DNA from: an uncultured Clostridia bacterium
Lineage (GTDB): Bacteria; Bacillota; Clostridia; UBA1381
Length of the DNA: 32,291 nucleotides
Assembly (NCBI GenBank): GCA_934487205.1
Contig: CAKSRS010000028.1
Coordinates: 1 to 32,291 of the forward strand
Reading direction: 5' to 3'
A program made the translations under genes and the position numbers. Below are positions 7,658-15,477 of the stretch, in pieces; the stretch's first letter is position 1, and each line of letters starts with the position of its first letter. The notes under the pieces were generated by a model. That model had not been told where the DNA came from and made no database searches. It saw only the letters and a program-made list of their open reading frames with translations.

Positions 7658-8970
7658 TTTGTAACCTCCTGCTCAAAATTAGTCTTAGCATTGCCGACCG
7701 CGCGTTTTGCACAGTCCGCTTCTTCCCCAAAATACCATGCGCGCAGCTCCCACGGGGCAATTATTCCTTTTTCAAGAAGCTGTATTTTTTCGCTGAACTC
7801 CACCTTTCTGTCGGCTATAATGCTGTCGTCAAAATCGAATGAAATCTCATAATTTCCGGCATCGCACAGCTCATATAAGTCGCACAGCGTATCCATAGCT
7901 GAAGCCAAATCTGTCAGCGCGGTGGAAATTGAATTCTGAATATCGCACACATGCGCATAACTGCGCTGTTTTGATGCGCGAAATTCCTCGGCGGTACGAT
8001 CTACGTCCTGAATATCGGACAGCGTTCCATACGCAAGACCGACATTAAACTCAATTCGCCGCAAAATTTCATTCAGACCGTCCACGATTTCCTGTCCCCG
8101 AATTGTCGGAGTCCAATCCTCAAACAGCGCATCGTCACCGGTATTCAGCAGTCTGTACAAACGCTTGTCCGGGAGAATATGCCTTCCGAAACGGTCGCGT
8201 TTTACAGCCGCCTCGTCCACATACAGTGCACGCTCGCCGCTTTCAAATTCCCACAACAGGCGTGCATACTGCATTTCGGCGTCCTCGATGAGTTCACACG
8301 CGCGGGCAAAAACCGAAACGCCGAGCGGTGAATTAACATCAATCCAATTTGCCATAGGCATTTTCAGATAGGCAAACAGCGGCTTTTTTACGCCTTCCGC
8401 CTCAATATACGGCGCAATACATTTCCAATCCTCCACCTCGTACAGCGGCACCTGTTTTCCGAGATTTTCACCGTTTGGGGACACAAAAGCGGTATTCCGG
8501 ATAATGTATTTACCGTTTTCAAAACCGTGGCGTTCGATGCGCGTGTAGACATTATTTTCCGCAAAAAATCTGTCCAAAAAAGCCGCGCCGCTTATATTTC
8601 CCGACGAGTCAAATTCCAGCGGGACAAATCCCTCCGCCTGAATACAACTGACTTTGATTTCGCCGTCCGATACATACGGCTTGAAAACAATTCCGCCTTT
8701 TGCGCAGGCGAGCTCACAGTTTTTGCGCAGTTGTTTCAAGACGCGTCCATATTGCGTGTTAAGAAAATCCGCCCTGTCCGAACCGCTTATTTTCGACGAA
8801 AATTCAAGCGTAGCAAGGCGCGCGGTTTCGGCGCAAATGCCGGACGCAAGCGAAAGTCTGCCGCCGTTTTCGTAAAGATTGCCCCAGCGGTTAATCGCTG
8901 CACTCATAGCGCTGAGGTTTCCCGCGCCGATAGACGCAAGATAATTTTTTAAACTGAAAATTCCAATCAC
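7636..8970 (-). CDS. Phage portal protein (SPP1 Gp6-like)
   Basis: 444 residues. 'ANWIDVNSPLGVSVFARACELIEDAEMQYARLLWEFESGERALYVDE' around residues 210-260, 'IEFNVGLAYGTLSDIQDVDRTAEEFRASKQRSY' around 310-340 and the helical tail are typical of SPP1-Gp6/A118-type portals. These form the dodecameric DNA channel at one capsid vertex and dock the terminase. The start is uncertain: the frame opens with GTG at 8970, but the best SD (AGAGG) lies almost against it. No MuF-like minor head protein follows the portal, though many relatives have one; the scaffold comes immediately. Confidence 0.88.
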   Translation of the reverse strand: MIGIFSLKNYLASIGAGNLSAMSAAINRWGNLYENGGRLSLASGICAETARLATLEFSSKISGSDRADFLNTQYGRVLKQLRKNCELACAKGGIVFKPYVSDGEIKVSCIQAEGFVPLEFDSSGNISGAAFLDRFFAENNVYTRIERHGFENGKYIIRNTAFVSPNGENLGKQVPLYEVEDWKCIAPYIEAEGVKKPLFAYLKMPMANWIDVNSPLGVSVFARACELIEDAEMQYARLLWEFESGERALYVDEAAVKRDRFGRHILPDKRLYRLLNTGDDALFEDWTPTIRGQEIVDGLNEILRRIEFNVGLAYGTLSDIQDVDRTAEEFRASKQRSYAHVCDIQNSISTALTDLASAMDTLCDLYELCDAGNYEISFDFDDSIIADRKVEFSEKIQLLEKGIIAPWELRAWYFGEEADCAKRAVGNAKTNFEQEVTKWKKSKK

Positions 8971-8983
8971 CCTCTTTTTTAAT

Positions 8984-10150
8984 TTACCAAATTCTTTTCA
9001 GGATAGTGTTGCAAAAATAACGCATATCGTCCATCGCGTGGTCATTAAATTTAAGCGGACGGTCGCCTTCCGCCGAATTATCCCAACTGTATGCACCGAA
9101 TTCGCGCAGCGTATCGACACACGCTTCATTAATCATAATTCGTCCGGCGGAAATAAAGCCGGCTGTGGTACGAATACCGTCGAGTACGTTATTTTTTGCT
9201 TTTTTTACCGTAAATCTCCCGCGGCGCCGCACAGTTTCAATGAAACTCGCTGCGGAAGGGTCAACCACAACGCTTTGAATTTGTGTGTCCCCAACCAGTT
9301 CTTCAAGCGCATTGCAGTAGTCCTCATCGGTCATAAGACGGCGCTGTTTTCTGCCGTCATGATAAAATTCCTTCAGACGCCACGCCTTTCCGTCCGAAAT
9401 GCACCAAAGACCCATGCTGCACGGATTCAGCGTTCCGTAGTCGACAGAAACATAGTATTCGCCGACGGACGGTTCGGACGAAAATACATGTTTGCAGCGG
9501 CTGAACATCGGATAGACCAGCCCTTCCGCCAATGCCCATTTGCCGAGAATAAATCTGTCAAAATACACCGTTCCGCTATATTCCAATTCAAGATTTTTAA
9601 CAAACTCCGGCGGCAAATTCGGATTATCGTAAATGGTGTAATGCTGCCGAAAAATATCCGCATTGCTTTCCAAAAACCGCAAAAGCCAGTGATTGGGGCT
9701 GTCCGGGTTGCACGTACCGTCAAACACGGAATGAGGTTTATCAAGACGCGATTTTAGCATGGCGAACACTTCCTCGTTCCATGTCGTAATCTCGTCGCCG
9801 TAACAGTATTCAATCCCCGAGCCTTGCAGGCGCGCCACCTGCGAGATTTTATCCGCCCCCAGCGCATGACATTTTCTTCCGAAAAGCTGCACCGTGTTGT
9901 CATTGCTGATTTGCCCGACAAGTTCATCGCCCCAAATTCCGCGCATCGGTTCAAGAATATTTCTGTTTAGTGTCCCCTTTGTGTTTCCAAGCAGTACAAT
10001 CAAGCCGTTGCCGGTGCACGAGCGAATCCGCCGCGGTATCAGGAAATAATCAAGATATGTTTTTCCGCTTCGCGTTGCGCCTTCCTTGATATTCCAGCGG
10101 TGGCGGGCGTTATGCCAGAACTCCTTTTGCTTATCTGTCAGCCGCAGCAT
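8984..10150 (-). CDS. terL: Terminase large subunit (PBSX-type)
   Basis: 388 residues, the packaging motor ATPase and headful/cos nuclease. Walker A is GATRSGKT at residues 24-31. Walker B is YCYGDE with Asp119-Glu120. The RNase H-like nuclease shows acidic residues at VDYGT (Asp237), VDPSA (Asp297) and NDHAMDD (Asp370/Asp374). The order and wording ('GADKISQVARLQGSGIEYCYGDEI', 'FDGTCNPDSPNHWLLRFLE') are those of PBSX-family phage terminases. The ATG lies 20 bp inside the TerS gene. All catalytic residues are present, so packaging capacity appears preserved. Confidence 0.93.
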   Translation of the reverse strand: MLRLTDKQKEFWHNARHRWNIKEGATRSGKTYLDYFLIPRRIRSCTGNGLIVLLGNTKGTLNRNILEPMRGIWGDELVGQISNDNTVQLFGRKCHALGADKISQVARLQGSGIEYCYGDEITTWNEEVFAMLKSRLDKPHSVFDGTCNPDSPNHWLLRFLESNADIFRQHYTIYDNPNLPPEFVKNLELEYSGTVYFDRFILGKWALAEGLVYPMFSRCKHVFSSEPSVGEYYVSVDYGTLNPCSMGLWCISDGKAWRLKEFYHDGRKQRRLMTDEDYCNALEELVGDTQIQSVVVDPSAASFIETVRRRGRFTVKKAKNNVLDGIRTTAGFISAGRIMINEACVDTLREFGAYSWDNSAEGDRPLKFNDHAMDDMRYFCNTILKRIW

Positions 10151-10574
10151 CGATGCCCCGCAAAATATCGTCGAGTTTTTTAAAGGTATCGCCCGTGCCT
10201 TCGCCCGGCTTGTCCCGCCATTTGTCCGGGCGGCGGTTTTTCAGCCATACCGACGCGGCGGAAACGTCCGGCGGTACATCTTTTATAACGGTCGTCATTT
10301 CCTCCTTGCCGTCCGCTTTTACGACGTATTTTTCCTCGGTCGTACGGAATCCGAGAGCCTTTTTCAAAAGTGCCGCCTCGACGCTCGCATCGGCATGCTC
10401 GCGGCTTTCGGAAAGAGCCTTGTGCAGCTCTGCCGAATTGCGCTCCCACCGCAAAAGAGTCCGCAGTTTTACACCGATTTTGCGTGCGATTTCGTTAACG
10501 GCAAGACCGTCTCTGCGCCATGCGGCAATTAATGTTATGCCGTCCTTTTCCGTCCAAAATTCATTTTTTTTCAT
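10131..10574 (-). CDS. terS: Terminase small subunit
   Basis: About 147 residues from the ATG at 10574-10572, chosen because GAGGGG lies 5 nt upstream; the longer frame to 10622 has no such site. The N-terminal third is a helix-turn-helix ('WTEKDGITLIAAWRRDGLAVNEIARKIGVKLRTLLRWERNS') for pac/cos recognition. A middle helical region may drive oligomerisation. The C-terminus 'SAASVWLKNRRPDKWRDKP' is a typical TerS ending. It overlaps TerL by 20 bp. It is the second gene downstream of the leftward prophage promoter. Confidence 0.88.
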   Translation of the reverse strand: MKKNEFWTEKDGITLIAAWRRDGLAVNEIARKIGVKLRTLLRWERNSAELHKALSESREHADASVEAALLKKALGFRTTEEKYVVKADGKEEMTTVIKDVPPDVSAASVWLKNRRPDKWRDKPGEGTGDTFKKLDDILRGIDAAADR

Positions 10575-10643
10575 GCATTCCCCTCTCTCGTTAATCAAAA
10601 TCATATGCAATACAAAATGCACAAAGCCGCACAGTTATGCGCA

Positions 10644-10856
10644 TTATTGCAGAGCGGACATTTCATCAAGGTACACCTTGCTGACACATTCCTGACAGCC
10701 GATGATATCACCGTAATTATTGCGCAGCAGATATTCCCAATCGGTACTGTTGCAGATTGGGCAATGTACCTCATATTCGTCATCAATATCCGCACCGTAG
10801 TTCATGGTTCTCGCACGTTCCGCACGCATGATGTCCTCATATGTATGCATAGTCAA
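10644..10856 (-). CDS. Small zinc-ribbon protein at head of phage operon
   Basis: 70 residues with two CxxC pairs (Cys32/Cys35 and Cys54/Cys57) separated by 18 residues: a compact zinc ribbon, with an acidic N-terminal helix containing 'RAERARTMNYGADIDDEYE'. A good SD (AAGGA) sits 5 nt before a TTG start at 10856; an ATG two codons later is the alternative. It is the first gene transcribed from the leftward operator-controlled promoter and lies about 70 bp before TerS. Small zinc-ribbon proteins in such places often bind DNA or nuclease partners, but no specific family is recognised here. Confidence 0.7.
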   Translation of the reverse strand: MTMHTYEDIMRAERARTMNYGADIDDEYEVHCPICNSTDWEYLLRNNYGDIIGCQECVSKVYLDEMSALQ

Positions 10857-10910
10857 TCACTTCCTTCCCCTAAAATTTTCCGACAGGCAAAATTTCCCGC
10901 ACATTTTGCA

Positions 10911-11050
10911 CACGTTTCGTGGTTCTCTTATATTAAACCACAAACCGTGGCATTTGTCAAGTATGTTTGGAAAATTATTACACAATTTGTGCATTATTAA
11001 CAAACTTATAACACAATTTGTGGTTTTTATTGACAAAAACACAATGCGTG
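10911..11050. promoter_or_regulatory. Array of five repressor operators
   Basis: Five 11-bp near-palindromes with the form CACRWnnYGTG lie at 10911-10921 (CACGTTTCGTG), 10939-10949 (CACAAACCGTG), 10981-10991 and 11012-11022 (both CACAATTTGTG, perfect dyads) and 11040-11050 (CACAATGCGTG). Start-to-start spacing is 28, 42, 31 and 28 bp. The second sits exactly in the spacer of the leftward phage promoter and the fifth in the spacer of the repressor promoter. These are the expected targets of the adjacent LexA/cI-type repressor. Confidence 0.85.
10932..10960 (-). promoter_or_regulatory. Leftward prophage promoter
   Basis: On the minus strand TTGACA (10960-10955), a 17-bp spacer, then TTTAAT (10937-10932). 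The spacer holds the operator at 10939-10949, so bound repressor would block RNA polymerase directly. It drives the zinc-ribbon gene and probably the packaging and structural operon. Confidence 0.85.
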
Positions 11051-11059
11051 GTATATAAT
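11030..11059 (+). promoter_or_regulatory. Repressor gene promoter
   Basis: TTGACA (11030-11035) and TATAAT (11054-11059), both perfect, separated by 18 bp. The operator at 11040-11050 lies inside the spacer, implying negative autoregulation of the repressor gene about 100 bp downstream. Nothing else is seen in the leader except a GGAAGGAG ribosome site before the ATG at 11156. Confidence 0.88.
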
Positions 11060-11155
11060 TGATTTGTAATACAATCCCGATTACACAGCGTCGACGAAAA
11101 GTTTACGCAAGCGGCGGCAGCCGAAAAGATTATAAATCGGAAGGAGCAATTAAAT

Positions 11156-11797
11156 ATGTTCGGGAGTAAATTAAGAGAGCTGCGCAAGCAGGCAGGTCTG
11201 TCGCAGGAGGAACTTGCGAAAAAGTTAGGTGTGTCGAAAAGCACAATAGGAATGTATGAACAGGGGCAGCGGAAAAAGCCGCAGTCCGATGCGGTTTTGA
11301 AAAAAATTGCGGACTATTTCAGCGTATCGCTGGACTACCTCATGGGGTATGAAGGGCGCGGCGTAACCGGTTCGGACATGATACGTTTTAATCTGCGTCC
11401 GATAGAGACGAAAAAAATCCCGATACTGGGTTCAATTCCGTGCGGCGAACCGCGTATGTGTGAGCAGGATTATGAAACATTTATAGAAGTGAGTGAATCA
11501 ATCAACGCGGATTTTTGCCTTACCGCGCACGGTGACAGTATGATTAACGCGCGTATTCTGGACGGCGACGTGGTGTTTATACGTGAGCAGAGCACGGTTG
11601 AAAACGGCGAGATAGCGGCAGTAATCGTGAATGATAATGAGGTGACGCTAAAGCGGTTTTACTATTATCCCGAGCTGCAGCAAATTATTCTGTATGCCGA
11701 AAATCCAAAATATCAGCCGCTTGTGTATGAAGGCGAAGCTCTCGGACATATCCGCGTTTTGGGCAAAGCCGTTATGTTTACAAGTAAACTTATTTAA
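11156..11797 (+). CDS. Prophage repressor, XRE helix-turn-helix plus S24 self-cleaving domain
   Basis: 213 residues. Residues 5-62 are an XRE/HTH_3 DNA-binding domain ('LRELRKQAGLSQEELAKKLG', 'STIGMYEQGQR'). Residues 88-210 are a LexA/cI-type S24 peptidase: candidate cleavage bond Cys96-Gly97, nucleophile Ser128 in GDSM, and general base Lys166 in EVTLKRF. Such repressors cleave themselves when RecA filaments form, so the prophage should be SOS-inducible. The Cys-Gly bond, rather than LexA's Ala-Gly, resembles that of UmuD. The gene is transcribed away from the phage operon, from a promoter carrying its own operator. All catalytic residues are present, so the switch looks functional. Confidence 0.92.
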   Translation: MFGSKLRELRKQAGLSQEELAKKLGVSKSTIGMYEQGQRKKPQSDAVLKKIADYFSVSLDYLMGYEGRGVTGSDMIRFNLRPIETKKIPILGSIPCGEPRMCEQDYETFIEVSESINADFCLTAHGDSMINARILDGDVVFIREQSTVENGEIAAVIVNDNEVTLKRFYYYPELQQIILYAENPKYQPLVYEGEALGHIRVLGKAVMFTSKLI

Positions 11798-11802
11798 CGA
11801 AA

Positions 11803-11842
11803 AACACGCACACCGGTGTTAATGCGATGTGCGTGTTGTTTT
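11803..11842. terminator. Bidirectional terminator between convergent genes
   Basis: Ten-bp stem AACACGCACA / TGTGCGTGTT (11803-11812 with 11828-11837), 15-nt loop, followed by GTTTT on the plus strand and by TTTTCG on the minus strand. It serves the repressor gene and the convergent membrane-protein gene. Confidence 0.75.
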
Positions 11843-12377
11843 ATGCCGTTGTTTTTTGTGATAATTTAAGAATATCCAGTCTGATAATACCGACAACTAT
11901 AGAGCAGAGCGTAAGAAACTCATTTACGCAGCCCTCATAGGATCCAACCATCAAATTATACACAAGCCACGCCGTACTCGTAACCAAAATTAAAGCGCGG
12001 ACAACAGATGTGCGGCTGCTGCCGTAAGCAAAAGTCGACATAACCTTTGCAAAACCTATCAAAATACTCTTTGCTCCGGACCACGTAGCGCATGCGAATA
12101 TTACAAACAACACACTGAAAAATATGCGCATTTTGATCGTGTCCTTATTTTTCTGCACCATTTTGGCAAAAACCGTATTGCGTACAACACCGATTATATT
12201 CATCGCCATACCCGTATAAGCACCGAGCATATAATATTGTATTCCGAACAGCAGTTCATTCGCGCTGCGGAGCATGACAAGCGGCTTATGTTTTTTGCAC
12301 TGGAAGGACAAAATACTTGCCAAAATTCCCAAAATCGCCACTCCGTGAAACATTATATTATACCATGAAATATTCAA
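11841..12377 (-). CDS. YgjV-family inner membrane protein
   Basis: 178 residues, very hydrophobic, with about five or six predicted membrane spans (around residues 8-26, 38-62, 82-104, 122-142 and 148-168). 'GILASILSFQCKKHKPLVMLRSANELLFGIQYYMLGAYTGMAMNIIGVVRN' is the hallmark of the YgjV (Imp-YgjV) family, whose biochemical role is unknown. The frame starts with TTG at 12377, about 10 nt after an AAAGGA site; the next in-frame ATG is residue 9. It converges on the repressor and is divergent from the DeoR gene. It may mark host DNA to the right of the prophage, though no attachment site was found. Confidence 0.8.
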   Translation of the reverse strand: MNISWYNIMFHGVAILGILASILSFQCKKHKPLVMLRSANELLFGIQYYMLGAYTGMAMNIIGVVRNTVFAKMVQKNKDTIKMRIFFSVLFVIFACATWSGAKSILIGFAKVMSTFAYGSSRTSVVRALILVTSTAWLVYNLMVGSYEGCVNEFLTLCSIVVGIIRLDILKLSQKTTA

Positions 12378-12398
12378 TTATTATCATTCCTTTCGTAC

Positions 12399-12427
12399 TT
12401 GAAAAATCTCTTGTTTTATGATACAAT
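12399..12427 (+). promoter_or_regulatory. Promoter of DeoR-family gene
   Basis: TTGAAA (12399-12404), a 17-bp spacer and TACAAT (12422-12427), about 75 bp before the DeoR-family start codon. Confidence 0.65.
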
Positions 12428-12450
12428 AATTGCATATAAATGTCAATAAA

Positions 12451-12487
12451 TGTTCGAAATGTTTGTAAACGAACATTATTCCGAACA
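12451..12487. promoter_or_regulatory. Probable DeoR-type operator half-sites
   Basis: TGTTCG at 12451-12456 is opposed by CGAACA at 12470-12475 and repeated as CGAACA at 12482-12487, just downstream of the promoter and before the AGGAG ribosome site. DeoR-family sugar repressors commonly bind TGTTCG-like half-sites, so autoregulation is likely. Confidence 0.6.
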
Positions 12488-12501
12488 AAAGGAGAATTGC
12501 A

Positions 12502-13191
12502 ATGGTACTTAACGAACGTCAGACAAATATATTGAAATTATTATCCAAAAAGAAGCGTATGTCGGTAAAAGAGATTGCGGCGCAGTTTTATGTCAGCGAA
12601 ATGACGGTGCGGCGCGACCTGAAGGAGCTGGAAAAGAGCGGATATTTGCAGCGTTACAACGGCGGTGCCGTTTACAGCGATAAAATTTCGCCGCCGTTTT
12701 TCGCACGCAAATTGCTCCACTCCAAAGAAAAGGATATACTGACAAAAAAGGCGAAAAAATATCTGCATGACTCGCTATGCGTTTTTATTGACAGTTCATC
12801 TACATGTATATATATAATTCCGCTGCTTGCAGAATATAAAGACATCAGAATAATAACAAACTCATTGCCGAGCGCGCAGCTGGCGGCAAAATATCATATT
12901 CCGTGCATACTTGCGGGCGGCGAATGTTACGAGCGCGATATGTGCACCGTAGGCAGCTATACCGACGAATTTCTGCAAAACATAAATGTAGACATTGCAT
13001 TTTTCTCCTCGTGCGCAATTTCCGACGACGGGATAATAAGCGACATAGATTGTGCGCAAACATCGGTACGAAGAACGGTAATGCAAAATTCACATAAAAA
13101 CCTGTTCTTTTTTTCCGAGGAAAAACTGCATAAGAAATGCGTTTATACGCTGTGCCGCGCCGAGGACGCCGACGAAATTATTTATATATAA
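12502..13191 (+). CDS. DeoR-family transcriptional regulator
   Basis: 229 residues. Residues 3-58 form the DeoR helix-turn-helix ('ERQTNILKLLSKKKRMSVKEIAAQFYVSEMTVRRDLKELEKSGYLQRYNGGAV'). Residues 75-225 form the DeoRC sensor domain, which has a ribose-5-phosphate-isomerase-like fold and binds phosphorylated sugars ('CVFIDSSSTCIYIIPLLA', 'IRIITNSLPSAQLAA', 'GSYTDEFLQNINVDIAFFSSCAISDDGIISD'). It lies immediately upstream of the PTS/aldolase operon in the same direction, so control of that operon by a ketose phosphate is the natural guess. The only TGTTCG-type sites seen are in front of its own gene, so control of the operon is not shown by sequence. Confidence 0.9.
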   Translation: MVLNERQTNILKLLSKKKRMSVKEIAAQFYVSEMTVRRDLKELEKSGYLQRYNGGAVYSDKISPPFFARKLLHSKEKDILTKKAKKYLHDSLCVFIDSSSTCIYIIPLLAEYKDIRIITNSLPSAQLAAKYHIPCILAGGECYERDMCTVGSYTDEFLQNINVDIAFFSSCAISDDGIISDIDCAQTSVRRTVMQNSHKNLFFFSEEKLHKKCVYTLCRAEDADEIIYI

Positions 13192-13211
13192 AAATATGAA
13201 GCTATTTCCTG

Positions 13212-13240
13212 TTGCATTAATCGCGGAAATTTGATATACT
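13212..13240 (+). promoter_or_regulatory. Candidate promoter upstream of PTS operon
   Basis: TTGCAT (13212-13217), 17-bp spacer, TATACT (13235-13240). The -35 is poor and the -10 is good. A transcript from here would meet the hairpin at 13302-13327. A second possible -10, a perfect TATAAT at 13439-13444, lies 40 bp before the regulator gene but lacks a -35. Confidence 0.4.
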
Positions 13241-13301
13241 TAACATGGCAACACACATAAAAACCATCGTTTTCCCGTACAAAAGGCGGAAAAATTGACG
13301 T

Positions 13302-13327
13302 GTCCGGGAGAAATTCCGGATTTTTTT
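13302..13327 (+). terminator. Hairpin with T-run in PTS leader
   Basis: Stem GTCCGGGA / TTCCGGAT (with G-U pairs) around a GAAA loop, followed by seven T. It could simply end the DeoR transcript, or act as a conditional terminator in the leader of the PTS operon. Confidence 0.6.
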
Positions 13328-13485
13328 ATACACAAAAAACCGCATAAAACAGGGCATTTTGGGCGATTAATGCAAAGTATTGCAGAAAATTAACCTAATG
13401 TGTCAAAAAAACAAAAATACAAAAACTCATATCCGATGTATAATGCAATTGTACAAAGGATAGCGAGGCGAAGGGAGCCGCTACT

Positions 13486-15465
13486 ATGAATAAAAGACAA
13501 ACCGCAATCCTGAGGTTGCTGTACAAAAACAGCAACTACATGACTTACGCCGAGATAGCGCAGCAGGTCGACGCGTCACTGACGAGCGTCCGCAACGATA
13601 TGTCGGTAATAAAAAAGTCGCTTGCACTTGCAGACGCGGGCACAATCGAAACAAAACCGCACATCGGTGTACGGCTGATAAAGTCGAGCAATGAGGCACT
13701 GCACAGGCTGGAGAGTGAAAAGGCTGACGATGACAGAGATATCTTCTTTTTCATATTGAAATACCTTTTCAAGAACGACACCCTGACGGCGCAAAAGCTA
13801 TCGCAGCAGTATTACCTGTCGCGCAGCAGCACCGAGCGGATAGTTGAAGAAACGCAGCGATGGTTCGCCGAGAACCGCATCGTATTCGAGCGGCGGCGCG
13901 GCAAAGGGATTTCGATAAGATACAGCGAGTTCAACTATCGGACGGCGTTTGTAAACTTCATCACCGAGTATGCGGATTTGCTTTCGGCAAAAGCCGCGCA
14001 AATGAGCTCACCGAGCGCATTGATATCCGATTCGGATTACACGGCTGTATGTACCGCGCTGGACGGTTTCAATGCAGCACCGACAGCAGAGATAATCAGC
14101 GAATTTGAGCAGGAATTTCATATCAAATTCAACTATCTTTCATGCGTCCGTCTGATAATAATACTTTCACTATGCATTATGCGGACGCGAAAAGGCTGCA
14201 CGGTGCAAATGCCGAAAATCACGGCATGCGCAGCAGACGGCGACTCTGACAAAGTCATGGCAAACCGGCTTGCCAAAATGCTTGAAATCCGCGCAAAAAT
14301 TATCTTGCCGCCGCAAGAGCGCGAATTTATAAAATTTGCGGTTTCCGTTTCGGAAATAACGGAATTTGAAACGGAGGAGACGCGGCGCAGTTTTGAGGTA
14401 ATGAACATAGGACTGTGCAGACTCACGGTAAGATGCGCAAATCTAATAAGCGAAATCGTAGGCGTAGACTTAAGGGACGACAGATTTTTTGTACGGCAGA
14501 TGTTTCTGCAGCTGAAAGTCACAACCGCACGGCTGAGATACGGAATAACCTTCCGCAACCAACTTCTCGGCAGAATAAAGGAAAAGTACCCAAATATGAT
14601 GGCGGCGGCATGGCTTTTGGGAAACGTGTTTGAAAAGGAGCTTGCGCTGGAAATCAACGAGCACGAAGTCGGCTTTCTGGCGCTGCATATAGGCGGCGCG
14701 ATTGAACGGCGGCTGTCGGCGGTAAGTGCATGCATCGTCTGCGATTACGGCATAGGCATATCGCAGATACTCCGCGAAAAAATCAACCGCACAATCCCGG
14801 AACTGCAGATAACCGGCGTATTTTCGGCGCGGGATATGCGCAGTATCAAAAAGGAGCCGTGCGACTTCATAATTACAACGCTGCCGCTTAACGGCTATCG
14901 GCTTAATCATGAATGTGTGCAGGTAGGGCATCTGCTGAGCGACGCGGACATATCTGCAATCGAGTTGCAGATGAAGTCAGCCGAAAAGACGCGCAAAGGC
15001 AGTCTTAAAAAGATTACACCGAGCAAAAGCCTGTTCCACCGCGACCTGATTTTTCCGCAGTATGACGCGGCGGATAAAAAGGAACTGCTGGAGTGCCTAT
15101 GCACACGGTTAGAGCTTGCCGGATATGTAACTGAAAAGTTCGAAAAAAGCGTATTCGAGCGCGAGGACAGCACATCGACGGGAATAGGCAAAGGGATAGC
15201 GATTCCGCACGGACTGAGCGAATACGTAAATCGTTCGGCGGCGGTGTTTGTCAGCCTGAAAAACCCAATCGAATGGGACGGCGAAGACATGGTAGACATG
15301 ATATTTCTGCTTGCGTTTGACCTAAACGAGGACGACGGCATAAAAGTAGACATAATCGAATTTTATAAATCAATCGTATCCTTTATGGAGGACGAGGGCG
15401 GCTGCCAAAGACTCAGGGAACTCACGGATAAGGACGAAATAATAGAAACACTTGAATTATGGTAA
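13486..15465 (+). CDS. PRD-containing PTS regulator (BglG/MtlR-like activator)
   Basis: 659 residues. Domains in order: N-terminal HTH (about 1-60), second HTH (about 90-150, 'LTAQKLSQQYYLSRSSTERIVEE'), two PRDs (about 180-290 and 300-405, with His393 and His401 in 'NEHEVGFLALH'), a Gat-like EIIB domain (about 410-500, Cys419 in the VCDYGIGIS loop) and a fructose/mannitol EIIA domain (about 515-655, His575 in GIAIPHG). This MtlR/ManR-type layout senses PTS phosphorylation at several residues and activates DNA transcription. It leads the operon, 12 nt before HPr, so it probably activates its own operon when the substrate is transported. A GGGAG site precedes the ATG. Confidence 0.92.
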   Translation: MNKRQTAILRLLYKNSNYMTYAEIAQQVDASLTSVRNDMSVIKKSLALADAGTIETKPHIGVRLIKSSNEALHRLESEKADDDRDIFFFILKYLFKNDTLTAQKLSQQYYLSRSSTERIVEETQRWFAENRIVFERRRGKGISIRYSEFNYRTAFVNFITEYADLLSAKAAQMSSPSALISDSDYTAVCTALDGFNAAPTAEIISEFEQEFHIKFNYLSCVRLIIILSLCIMRTRKGCTVQMPKITACAADGDSDKVMANRLAKMLEIRAKIILPPQEREFIKFAVSVSEITEFETEETRRSFEVMNIGLCRLTVRCANLISEIVGVDLRDDRFFVRQMFLQLKVTTARLRYGITFRNQLLGRIKEKYPNMMAAAWLLGNVFEKELALEINEHEVGFLALHIGGAIERRLSAVSACIVCDYGIGISQILREKINRTIPELQITGVFSARDMRSIKKEPCDFIITTLPLNGYRLNHECVQVGHLLSDADISAIELQMKSAEKTRKGSLKKITPSKSLFHRDLIFPQYDAADKKELLECLCTRLELAGYVTEKFEKSVFEREDSTSTGIGKGIAIPHGLSEYVNRSAAVFVSLKNPIEWDGEDMVDMIFLLAFDLNEDDGIKVDIIEFYKSIVSFMEDEGGCQRLRELTDKDEIIETLELW

Positions 15466-15477
15466 GGAGGTTTTATT

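Noticed and set aside
11060..12500. Prophage attachment site next to the repressor or YgjV gene
   Set aside because: No tRNA end or long direct repeat was recognisable, and the other prophage end is outside the window.
14133..14735. 200-residue minus-strand frame inside the PRD regulator
   Set aside because: Antisense shadow of a convincing multi-domain regulator; no ribosome site.
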